A stretch of DNA of 64,000 nucleotides from GCA-003244245 sp035606945 (lineage in GTDB: Bacteria > Actinomycetota > Actinomycetes > Mycobacteriales > Pseudonocardiaceae): positions 1 to 64,000 of the forward strand of contig DATNDR010000016.1 of the NCBI GenBank assembly GCA_035606945.1. The letters run 5' to 3'. The notes under the pieces were generated by a model, which ran no database searches, had not been told where the DNA came from, and saw nothing but the letters and a program-made list of their open reading frames with translations. Of this stretch, positions 44,128 to 51,894 are shown one piece after another; the first letter of the stretch is position 1; every line of letters begins with the position of its first letter. The translations under genes and the position numbers were made by a program.

Positions 44128-44521
44128 GAGTGGCTGTGGTCTGTGCGTAGCCCGCCAGCCCATCGGCGCATCGCCGGGCAAATCTTTTGATCGCCCACCG
44201 TAACAGCCAACCGGTGCCGAAGATCACCGGTCTGAACAAGATGGGCCAACCGATTCGGGTTTCTTGCTCGGTGGGTTCCAGCTCGACGTCCCCGCGGTAA
44301 TCACGGACCGGCAGCCCGGACAGGTGCCGGTAGGCGAACCGGCGACCGGGGATCATCTCGACCACCTGATCCCGGCCGGTCACCCTGCCCTTGCGGAAGA
44401 TCCGGATCGCACCGTCTCGCAGCAGCGCGTACACGTCTTCCACCTCCGCACGCGTATGCACCTGGACATCGCGTCGCTCGGCGGTTCTGGCGGCGGCTGG
44501 CCGACCCGGCGAACTGGCCAC
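44117..44521 (-). CDS. SRPBCC-family protein, internally shortened
   Basis: 134 residues, GTG start. The C-terminal two thirds match SRPBCC (polyketide cyclase/START-like) proteins: AIRIFRKGRVTGRDQVVEMIPGRRFAYRHLSG and VELEPTEQETRIGWPILF. The N-terminal strand (DVQVHTRAEVEDVYALLRDG) joins straight to AIRIF, whereas relatives have about 30 residues between, including a W-x-x-W/S segment. It therefore looks like an in-frame deletion. Upstream sequence on the other strand is a decapitated TetR gene, so this is a rearrangement point. May be non-functional. Confidence 0.6.
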   Translation of the reverse strand: MASSPGRPAAARTAERRDVQVHTRAEVEDVYALLRDGAIRIFRKGRVTGRDQVVEMIPGRRFAYRHLSGLPVRDYRGDVELEPTEQETRIGWPILFRPVIFGTGWLLRWAIKRFARRCADGLAGYAQTTATREC

Positions 44522-44811
44522 ACGGGCGACTGTTCTTCGAACTCTACGGCCGAGCGCTGCAGGGCGATCCGTGCGCAGCGCCCTTGCTGGACGGCATCGT
44601 CGAAAGCTGGTTGGCGCCGCTGAGCGAATGGATCATTTGCCAAGGTGTGCCGCCACCGGCGGCCCGTTCCACCGCCCGCCTGGGCGTCGCTGTGAGCCGG
44701 GGCTTGCTTCTCGACCTGCTGGCCACCGGCGATCGTGAGGGTGTCGACGCAGCCATGGACCAGTTCATCTCGATGTACCGGGCGATACCGGAAGATCATG
44801 CACAGGCCTGA
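44464..44811 (+). pseudogene. TetR-family regulator remnant, C-terminal half only
   Basis: From about 44473 the frame reads VARRFWRRLADPANWPHGRLFFELYGRALQG, then LDGIVESWLAPLSEW...GVPPPAARSTARLGVAVSRGLLLDLLATGDREGVDAAMDQF, ending in TGA at 44811. This is the ligand-binding half of a TetR regulator. No helix-turn-helix lies upstream: that DNA is the antisense of the SRPBCC gene. The promoter and DNA-binding half were lost. Confidence 0.75.
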
Positions 44812-44834
44812 AAACCGGCGGTCGCCACGCCCAG

Positions 44835-47495
44835 TCAATGCAAGTCGATCCGGCCTGCCGCACCCTCCACGGTGATCCGTTGCCCGTTGGTGATGCGCTC
44901 GGTCGCATCGGGTACCCCGACCACGGCGGGAATGCCGTACTCGCGTGCGACGACGGCGCCATGTGAGTTCGCCCCACCCATCTCCATCACCAGACCGCCG
45001 GCAGTGAGGAATAACGGGGTCCAACCAGGATCCGTGGACGGAGCGACGAGAATCTCACCCGGCTCCAGGCGCGCTGCGACTGGATCGAGGATCACTCGCG
45101 CCGTTGCGGTCACCGTCCCGGCCGATGCCGGAGTGCCAGCCAGCTGACCCCCAGCCAGCTGCTGGCCGGGGGCGGCGAGCGTCTCCGGCTGGGTACCGTC
45201 GGAAAGCATGATCCGCGGCACCTGCCGGCGTCTCAGCTCACGGTCGTACTGTTCGCGGCGCTGCGCGACTACTTCGCGCTGATCCGCGCCCGCGAGTGCG
45301 GCTCGAGCCCGGCCGAGGTCGAGAAAGAAGATGTCCTCCGGCTGTGCCAGCGTCCCGTTCTCGGCGAGCTCGGCCCCGACGGCGGCCAACTGCTGTCTGA
45401 CGTGGGCCAGTACGCGCACCAGGTAGTCCTTGTGCGTCTCGCGCAGGCCGGCCAGCTCGCGCACCCGGCTCAGCGCGAAGCGCACCACTGCAGCGCGCGA
45501 CCGGCTGCGGCGGCGAACTCGCGCCACCACGCGGCTCGCCGCAGCCTGCGCCACCCGGCTAGCCCGGGAGAACTGCACGTCGGGGGCTTGATCCGGGTCG
45601 TCCAGGCGCAGGTAGTTGGCCAGCACACCGAGGACGTAGGTCGGGTCGTCAGACCACCGCGGCATGCCGAGGTCGATCTCGGCGACCGCGTGATGACCGT
45701 GGCGGCTCAAGAACTCCGCCAATCCCTGCTGCAGCAGTGGCGGGAGGTCCCGGCTGGCGTAGCGGTGGGCCAGCGCCGCTGGGGCCACCTCGTACAGTGC
45801 GGCGGCCGCCGGCGCGTCGGCGCGAATCCGGGCAGCCAGCGCCCACAGTTCCAGATCCATCTCGGTGGTGACGTTGTGAGGCAGGCCTCGCAACACCTCG
45901 CCCAACTCGCCGGGCTTGATGTCCTTGCGGGCGAGCTTGCCCGCCAGCGCCAGCGCGAGGAAGCCGGCACCCGCGGACGGCACGACGGTGGGCATGATCG
46001 GGACGACCGCCACGTGCAGCAGGCGTTGCGCCTGAGCCAGCCGTTGGGCGGCGCTCGCCCCTGCCGGCATGGTGAGCTGGGTGTGCAGCCGCCGGCCGAC
46101 CAGGTCCACGCGCCGCCGTTCGGCGGCAGGCCAGATCAGTCCCTGGGCGACGTGCAGCGGAATCCGGTAGCGAACGGCCACGGCCAGTACTCGCCGGACG
46201 AATGGCCACCATGACGTGCTGCGCACGGTGAGCCGGGAATCGTCATACAGCTTCCGGAGCACGACCGCCGACCGTGCCTCCATCACGTCCAGAATCCGCG
46301 GCACCAGCACCCGGCCGACCCGGCTGCGCAACACCGGTGCCACATCGACGAAGGGCCGGCCTCCGGCTTCGGCGAACACGGCCGGGCCGACCAGCGGGTC
46401 GGCGACTGCCACGCCGAATAGGAGCTCCGAACCGCGCGATGCGAACAACCGGGCGGCCGCGATACCCATCGGCGTCATCGGACGGGTGAGGCCCTGCGCA
46501 AGGCTGACGCAGAGGTAAACGTGCAAACCCTCGTCCAACCGGCGCGGCAGCGGGTACAGGGTGGTGATCGGGCGGGCTTGGGTCAGCCACACCGCGCCCG
46601 CGGCATCCAGGGCCCACTCGATGTCCTGCGGCACACCGAAGTACTTCGCCACGCGCTGCCCCAGTGCGGTCAGCGCACTGATCTGCGCATCGCGCAAGCA
46701 AGACTGCTCGGCGTCCACGGCCAGCCCAACCTGCTCGGTGCCGCCTCCGGGCAGCGAACGGACGGCTAGTCGCTTATCGCCCAGGCGGCGTTCCACGACT
46801 GCGCCGCTAGCAGAGTCGATGGTGAAGTGATCGGGGTTTACTGCCCCGGATACCACCGCCTCACCCAGGCCAGGGCTGGCATCGATGACCGTGTGCCCGC
46901 GGTGACCGGTCACCGGATCCGCGGTGAACAGCACCCCGGCAACCTGCGGGTCGATCATCTGCTGGACGACCACCGCGAGCCGCACGGTGGCGTGATCGAT
47001 GCCGTTGGTCGCCCGGTAGCTGACCGCGCGATCGGTCCACAACGATGCCCAGCACCGGCGCACCGCATCCAGTACGGCCGGCGCACCGACGACGTTGAGG
47101 AAGGTGTCCTGCTGGCCCGCGAAACTGGCCCAGGGTAAGTCCTCCGCGGTCGCCGACGAGCGCACCGCGACAGGCACGTCGTCACCCAGGGCGTGGTAAG
47201 CGCGGACCACCGTCTCAGCAACATCGGCCGGTACCGGCGTGGTAAGGATCCCAGTGCGGGCACGCTCGGCGAGAGAATCTGGATCCGGCGCCTCGACGTC
47301 GAACGCATCCGCTGCCACCTGCTGGTAGGCCGCGGTGGTGATGCAGAAGCCTGGTGGCACTGGAAAACCTGCACCGATGAGCTCACCGAGATTCGCCGCC
47401 TTACCGCCCACCACCGTCAGCAGCTCCGCGCCGAGACAACCAAGATCGAAAACTAGCTCCTGATCGACCGAATCGGGAGCCTGCACTGTGGCCAT
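44835..47495 (-). CDS. PEP-synthase/rifampicin phosphotransferase-like enzyme
   Basis: 886 residues from ATG 47495. The N-terminal ATP-grasp/PPDK domain (VGGKAANLGELIGAGFPVPPGFCI; AVRSSATAEDLPWASFAGQQDTFLNV; QQMIDPQVAGVLFTADPVTG; WALDAAGAVWLTQARPI) leads to a large middle domain and a C-terminal swivelling His domain (GGANSHGAVVAREYGIPAVVGV). Order and length match rifampicin phosphotransferases better than housekeeping PEP synthase. The antibiotic or natural substrate is unproven. The TetR remnant ends 24 nt away, convergently. Confidence 0.8.
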   Translation of the reverse strand: MATVQAPDSVDQELVFDLGCLGAELLTVVGGKAANLGELIGAGFPVPPGFCITTAAYQQVAADAFDVEAPDPDSLAERARTGILTTPVPADVAETVVRAYHALGDDVPVAVRSSATAEDLPWASFAGQQDTFLNVVGAPAVLDAVRRCWASLWTDRAVSYRATNGIDHATVRLAVVVQQMIDPQVAGVLFTADPVTGHRGHTVIDASPGLGEAVVSGAVNPDHFTIDSASGAVVERRLGDKRLAVRSLPGGGTEQVGLAVDAEQSCLRDAQISALTALGQRVAKYFGVPQDIEWALDAAGAVWLTQARPITTLYPLPRRLDEGLHVYLCVSLAQGLTRPMTPMGIAAARLFASRGSELLFGVAVADPLVGPAVFAEAGGRPFVDVAPVLRSRVGRVLVPRILDVMEARSAVVLRKLYDDSRLTVRSTSWWPFVRRVLAVAVRYRIPLHVAQGLIWPAAERRRVDLVGRRLHTQLTMPAGASAAQRLAQAQRLLHVAVVPIMPTVVPSAGAGFLALALAGKLARKDIKPGELGEVLRGLPHNVTTEMDLELWALAARIRADAPAAAALYEVAPAALAHRYASRDLPPLLQQGLAEFLSRHGHHAVAEIDLGMPRWSDDPTYVLGVLANYLRLDDPDQAPDVQFSRASRVAQAAASRVVARVRRRSRSRAAVVRFALSRVRELAGLRETHKDYLVRVLAHVRQQLAAVGAELAENGTLAQPEDIFFLDLGRARAALAGADQREVVAQRREQYDRELRRRQVPRIMLSDGTQPETLAAPGQQLAGGQLAGTPASAGTVTATARVILDPVAARLEPGEILVAPSTDPGWTPLFLTAGGLVMEMGGANSHGAVVAREYGIPAVVGVPDATERITNGQRITVEGAAGRIDLH

Positions 47496-47586
47496 ACCCG
47501 ACGGTAACGCCGCCAGGGTAAACACTCAACAACCGATGAAAAAAACTCCATGACGTCGAACCGGCCTGAACCTGCAAGCTGGGCGG

Positions 47587-48189
47587 GTGACCACCGTTAA
47601 CCATCACGCCGACCATCCAGGCTTCGCCGGCATCACCGGACTGCTGGCCGGACTTACCATGATCCCCGGACGGGGCGCGATTGCGCGCCTCGCCGCTAAC
47701 CTGGCATCGGTATCGGCTACCGACCGCGTTATCGACGTCGGTTGCGGCCCCGGTACCGCCGTCCGGGAAGCCGCCCGCCGGGGAGCACGAGCAATAGGCG
47801 TTGATCCGGCACCCGTCATGCTCAAACTGGCTGAGGCGTTGACCCGGCAACAAGGTGGGATCACGTGGGCCGAGGCCACCGCGGAAGACCTCCGGCAGCC
47901 GGATGAGTCGGCGACTGTGCTGTGGTGCGTGGCGACCGTGCACCACTGGAAAGACGTCAGCGTGGGACTTGCCGAAGCCCGGCGAGTGCTCGTCCCTGGG
48001 GGGCGGCTGCTCGCGATCGAACGGCGGGTGCGTCCCGGCGCCACCGGGTTGGCCAGCCACGGCTGGACCGACCAACAGGCGCAGTCTTTTGCGGCGCAGT
48101 GCCGGACGGCCGGATTCGACGACGTGCGTGTCGAGGCACACTCCTCCAGCCGGCGTGTGCTCTGCGTCGTGCGCGCTCGACGACCGTGA
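47587..48189 (+). CDS. Class I SAM-dependent methyltransferase
   Basis: 200 residues, GTG start. Methyltransferase_11 fold with motif I VIDVGCGPGTAVREAA, acidic strand 2 end (GVDPAPVML), and post-motif VLWCVATVHHWKDVSVGLAEARRVLVPGGRLLAIER. It is divergent from the PEP-synthase-like gene with about 90 bp between. Substrate unknown. Confidence 0.85.
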   Translation: MTTVNHHADHPGFAGITGLLAGLTMIPGRGAIARLAANLASVSATDRVIDVGCGPGTAVREAARRGARAIGVDPAPVMLKLAEALTRQQGGITWAEATAEDLRQPDESATVLWCVATVHHWKDVSVGLAEARRVLVPGGRLLAIERRVRPGATGLASHGWTDQQAQSFAAQCRTAGFDDVRVEAHSSSRRVLCVVRARRP

Positions 48190-48249
48190 GTCCGCGCCGC
48201 AGAAAGGCGCCAACCCAGCGGAGTACTGCGCACACCGAGTATGGAAGAT

Positions 48250-49737
48250 TCAGAAGGGTGGCAGCCCATCTGGATCGGATGTGGCGCGACTGAGGAGGGG
48301 TTCGGGATCGGTCAGCGGTGGGGGTTGTGAACGGTAAATATGGCCACTTGGAGTGACCCACGTTGTACAACCGTCTGAATGTTGAGTTACCGCCCAGCCC
48401 GGAGTTTGCTTGATCTGATGGTGCCTTCGACACTTGGGACCTAGATTGTTCTCACTTGTCGAACCGGTGCCATTGGCTGGATCATGCGGCACGCCGTGGT
48501 CGATATCGCAGCGGTGAGCCGGCACCCGGCATCCCGGGAACTGGCAGGTCTGGTCCCGGGTGATCACCAGACCAGCGAGGTGCTCCGGCGGTCGGTAACG
48601 GGTGGTGCCGTAGTCAACTGGCCGGCCCGATGCCGGATCAGTGAGAATTCGCCGCCAAGTGCCGGCAGCCGCGAGGTCCCGCGCCACGGCGGCCGGGATC
48701 GGGCCGTATCCGGCGAGGTCTCCGGGCAGATCATCAGCACCCAACAGTACGGTGTAAGGAATGGTGACTTTCACATCGACCCCGCCGCCGCGTCTGCACA
48801 GCCCGCACTGACAGCGGCAGCCAGCCAGGCCACCGGTGCCTGCAGCCGCAACGGCCTGGTCTGTTTTGTTCGTATGCTCTTGGGCAGCCTTGGTTCCCGC
48901 GCTGCAGTAACCGGTGGGGCCCAGCACCAGATCTACCAGGGCATCGCCGCGGCGGGCATCCATCGTTCGCTCATCACCGGGAGATCCGGCTCGGCGAGCG
49001 TGATCATCCAGTACCACGAATACGCCCACGGCGTCGGCAGCCGGCAGGTAGGCGGACAGGGTGGCCATCCCATCCGGTTCTGGCCACATCTGGACACCGC
49101 GGTCCCGCCGCGCCTGCTGAGCGCGTTTACGTACCGCTGCAGGGTCCGTCGACAGCACCGCCCGGCGGGTTGCGACCCGAAGTTGCCCAGGCGTCTGCCG
49201 GTGCGCCTTGACCAGCACCTGCTGCTCGACCTCCGCGGTGCGCTCATCAGGCAGATTCGCGGTCTCCGCGTGCAGGATTCGGGCCTTCGACAGGGTGATC
49301 CGACCTTGTTCCAGCGCCACCAACGTAGCGGGCAACCGGTGACACAGCGACCAGGCGTCGTCGACCCGGCACGATGCGGTCCGCGCCGACACCCGCAGCA
49401 TGAGCCCCACCTCGGCCACCGCCGAGTCCTGTGCCTGCGATGTGCTAGCACCCAGCGCAGCATTGCGAGCTTCCGCGCCGCGCATGAACGAGTCGATCGC
49501 CCGCAGCTGACCAGCCTGCGCCCAGGCAATAACCCGCTCCCAAGCTCCAATGCGCTCCAGCGACTCAAACTCGCGATGTTCCGGCCCGGTATCGGCAGGA
49601 TGCGCCAACATGTCGGCCAGCAGACCGTCTGGAACGTATTCCGACCAGCGCACCGGCTCCGCCGGGCCGCTAGGCCGATCCTCGCCGAAGCAATCGACGA
49701 GGCCCTCAGGCGGAACAATGACCGGAATATCGAACAT
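48250..49737 (-). CDS. DUF222/HNH endonuclease of the 13E12 family
   Basis: 495 residues if translation starts at ATG 49737 (MFDI), inside the SOS box; ATG 49749 would add four residues. The N-terminal DUF222 domain (ESLERIGAWERVIAWAQAGQLRAIDSFM...) is followed by a Cys-rich insert (CRCQCGLCRRGGG) and a C-terminal HNH nuclease (CQFPGCRVPAHRCDIDHGVPH...NNLGPKCRRHHQIK). This is the REP13E12-type family, abundant in mycobacteria and in several cases LexA-controlled. The biological role is unknown; some carry self-splicing or mobile elements, none seen here. Confidence 0.88.
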   Translation of the reverse strand: MFDIPVIVPPEGLVDCFGEDRPSGPAEPVRWSEYVPDGLLADMLAHPADTGPEHREFESLERIGAWERVIAWAQAGQLRAIDSFMRGAEARNAALGASTSQAQDSAVAEVGLMLRVSARTASCRVDDAWSLCHRLPATLVALEQGRITLSKARILHAETANLPDERTAEVEQQVLVKAHRQTPGQLRVATRRAVLSTDPAAVRKRAQQARRDRGVQMWPEPDGMATLSAYLPAADAVGVFVVLDDHARRAGSPGDERTMDARRGDALVDLVLGPTGYCSAGTKAAQEHTNKTDQAVAAAGTGGLAGCRCQCGLCRRGGGVDVKVTIPYTVLLGADDLPGDLAGYGPIPAAVARDLAAAGTWRRILTDPASGRPVDYGTTRYRPPEHLAGLVITRDQTCQFPGCRVPAHRCDIDHGVPHDPANGTGSTSENNLGPKCRRHHQIKQTPGWAVTQHSDGCTTWVTPSGHIYRSQPPPLTDPEPLLSRATSDPDGLPPF

Positions 49738-49745
49738 ATGTTCGA
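49730..49745. promoter_or_regulatory. LexA (SOS) box overlapping the HNH gene start
   Basis: TCGAACATATGTTCGA is a perfect box and a perfect 16-bp palindrome. On the minus strand its right part, ATGTTCGA, supplies the start codon and codons Phe-Asp. Bound LexA would block initiation directly. Confidence 0.9.
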
Positions 49746-49801
49746 TCATACTCGCGCGTCGGTAGCCCGGCAAGAGACAGGTTCGCCGCTAGCCTGCCTA
49801 C

Positions 49802-50458
49802 ATGCGGGCCTACAAGTTCACTGCGGATGACGCCGTGAGCGTGTTCGCCAGGTTCCCATGGCCGGTGCCCGCTCGGGGGAACCCAGGCGCATGGGTTGAC
49901 GCTGCCACAACGGCGAAGGTGTGCGAGACGGGCGTGCACGCTTGCCGCGCCGCAGACCTGCCGTACTGGCTGGGACGGGAGCTGTGGGAGGTGGAGCTAG
50001 GCGGGAACGTGGTCGAGGCTCCCTACAAGCTTGTCGGCAGCCGGGGCCGGTTACTGCGGCGCGTCGCCGGTTGGCCCGAGCTCGAGCGTCCCTTCGCCGA
50101 AGACTGCGCCGCGCGGGTACACAATCTTGCGGTGTCGGAACTGGAACGGGCAGGCCGCGCCGATCTCGCTGCGGCCATGGCCGCGGCTGGCACGACCGCC
50201 GAATTGGCCGCAGTGGCCGAGCAGGCCAGAGTGCAGGCGCCGGCGCTGGCTGCCACGTTGGCCGGCTACGCGTCGGATTGCGCCTGGGATATCAGTAAGG
50301 GCTACTACGCCATGTGCGCCTACGTCGCGGCCACCGCCTTCGGTAACTGGTCGACCGGCGATGAAGTGCAGGACATGACCTCCGACGGCTGGAACCAGGA
50401 GCGGGCCCGCCAAGCCGGCTGGCTCGCCGCGCACCTCGGCCTGCCCGAGAAGTCCTGA
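49802..50458 (+). CDS. Conserved hypothetical protein
   Basis: 218 residues. Not recognised with certainty. The N-terminal part (MRAYKFTADDAVSVFARFPWP...GVHACRAADLPYWLGRELWEVEL) has Trp- and Cys-containing motifs resembling DUF7666-type N-terminal domains. The C-terminal part is Ala-rich and helical (AAAMAAAGTTAELAAVAEQARV). No membrane segment. No clear Shine-Dalgarno; possibly leaderless. It is divergent from the SOS-boxed HNH gene (box about 57 bp upstream), so joint control is possible. Confidence 0.65.
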   Translation: MRAYKFTADDAVSVFARFPWPVPARGNPGAWVDAATTAKVCETGVHACRAADLPYWLGRELWEVELGGNVVEAPYKLVGSRGRLLRRVAGWPELERPFAEDCAARVHNLAVSELERAGRADLAAAMAAAGTTAELAAVAEQARVQAPALAATLAGYASDCAWDISKGYYAMCAYVAATAFGNWSTGDEVQDMTSDGWNQERARQAGWLAAHLGLPEKS

Positions 50459-50464
50459 GGTCTA

Positions 50465-50713
50465 CTACCCGGTGACGCGTTCCCGTTCAGCTCGGAACGC
50501 CAGCGCCAAGGAGTCGACCAGCGGAGCCGGCACGTCGTCTTCCCGCAAGCCGCCGAGCACGATGAGGGTATGGCGCATCTGGTAGAGGTAGGTCTCACAC
50601 CAGGTGCACATCGCGATGTGCCGTTCGAACACGTCGCGCCGGTCTATGGCCAGGGTGCCCTCGAGAAAGTCAGTCACCAGCTCGACCACCTCGCGGCAGC
50701 TCACGTTCTCCAT
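50465..50713 (-). CDS. Zinc-binding anti-sigma factor (cytoplasmic)
   Basis: 82 residues. The ZAS signature H-x3-C-x2-C is present (His32, Cys36, Cys39: RHIAMCTWC). There is no membrane helix, so it is a soluble anti-sigma factor of the RsrA/ChrR type that may respond to redox state or metal. Six nucleotides separate it from the sigma gene, its expected partner. Confidence 0.85.
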   Translation of the reverse strand: MENVSCREVVELVTDFLEGTLAIDRRDVFERHIAMCTWCETYLYQMRHTLIVLGGLREDDVPAPLVDSLALAFRAERERVTG

Positions 50714-50719
50714 GGCCCG

Positions 50720-51358
50720 CTATCTCCCACCGAGATGGTCTTCGAGTCTGGCCCGCACCCGCGATCGGCCCCTGTGCAGCAACGCGCCCTGCTCGGGCTC
50801 GCTGATACCGAGCAGGGCGCAGACCTCTGCCGTCTTCCAGCCCTCCACGTCTCTCAGTGCTACCACCGCCCGCGGTCCGGGTGGAAGCTCCTCGATGGCA
50901 TTCACGACGGCGGCCACCGCCGCCTCGCCGATCAGTCGCTGGGCCGGTGAGCCAGTCCAGGGAACGGGTGGTGCGCACCAATGGCCGGCCCACCGCTGAC
51001 CCTCCGGCGTGAAGCGGTCCGGGTCCACAGCCGGCGTTGCGCGAGCCCCGTCCGGGTCAGGCGACAGCGCTGTCCGGCGCTGCCCCGCTCCACAGCCGCG
51101 GGCCTGGTTCAGCGCGATACCGAAGATCCAAACTTTCAGCGATGATCGACCGTCGAAGTCCCCGATGTCGCGGATCACTTGCCGCCAGGTGTTTGTGGCC
51201 ACCTCCTCAGCCGCAGCTGGTGAGGCCACGCCGAGGCGAACCAGCCGCACGATCGCGGCGTGGTACCGCAACACGAGGTCTCGGAAGGAACTCTCCTCAC
51301 CGGCGTGCAGTCCGGCGACGAGAGCTGCCTCATCGACCGCCGGCTCAGCGCCGTCCAT
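50720..51358 (-). CDS. ECF sigma factor
   Basis: 212 residues from ATG 51358 (GTG 51361 adjacent). Region 2 (FRDLVLRYHAAIVRLVRLGV...EEVATNTWRQVIRDIGDFDGRSSLKVWIFGIALNQA) and region 4 (LPPGPRAVVALRDVEGWKTAEVCALLGISEPEQGALLHRGRSRVRARL) are separated by an unusually long Pro-rich linker of about 60 residues. With the anti-sigma gene it makes a regulatory pair. Target promoters are not identifiable here. Confidence 0.9.
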   Translation of the reverse strand: MDGAEPAVDEAALVAGLHAGEESSFRDLVLRYHAAIVRLVRLGVASPAAAEEVATNTWRQVIRDIGDFDGRSSLKVWIFGIALNQARGCGAGQRRTALSPDPDGARATPAVDPDRFTPEGQRWAGHWCAPPVPWTGSPAQRLIGEAAVAAVVNAIEELPPGPRAVVALRDVEGWKTAEVCALLGISEPEQGALLHRGRSRVRARLEDHLGGR

Positions 51359-51376
51359 CACGAGACGAGATTACGG

Positions 51377-51852
51377 TCAACGGCTGGTAGCGGCGATACG
51401 AACGCCGAGCCCGATCAACACGCTGCCGCTGATCACGTCCCATCGTCTGCGTACGCAGGCCTGGCGAACCAGTTCCTCGCTCGGCCAACGCAACCAGCCA
51501 GCGCAAGGTAGAGAGTGGTCTCGAGGAGAACCTGCACGACCGCCAAGCCGGCGGTGGTCACGAACAACGGTCGATGTGCCGGCACGAATTGCGGATAGAA
51601 CGCCATCATGAATCCGGCGGCTTTCGGATTCGCCAGCTGTACCATCGCGCCTTCACTGAACCTCCGCCACCACCTCGGCGCAGGACGATCACCAACCGCC
51701 ACACCAGGGCCATTGTTCGCACGGTGAGTTCGCCACGCCGACCACCAGGCGCGGGCGCCGAGGTAGACCAGCACCACCGCGCCGACGACCCGTAGCACCA
51801 AAAAGGCGCGAGTATGCCGATTGGTAGCCTCGAACGCCTGTAAGTCACCCAC
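51377..51852 (-). pseudogene. LysE-family exporter, truncated and frameshifted
   Basis: The frame at 51433-51852 encodes the middle of a LysE/RhtB amino-acid exporter (LRVVGAVVLVYLGARAWW; GAMVQLANPKAAGFMMAFYPQFVP; VVQVLLETTLYLALAGCVGRARNWFARP). Near 51455 the reading frame breaks; one base off, the usual C-terminus resumes (RRRWDVISGSVLIGLGVRIAATSR, stop at 51377). The first about 60 residues, with the family's PGPD motif, are missing because the divergent gltX gene starts there. Non-functional. Confidence 0.8.
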
Positions 51853-51894
51853 TCCATGATCGGGCTCGGCCCGGAGACGAGACTGACCTCACCG

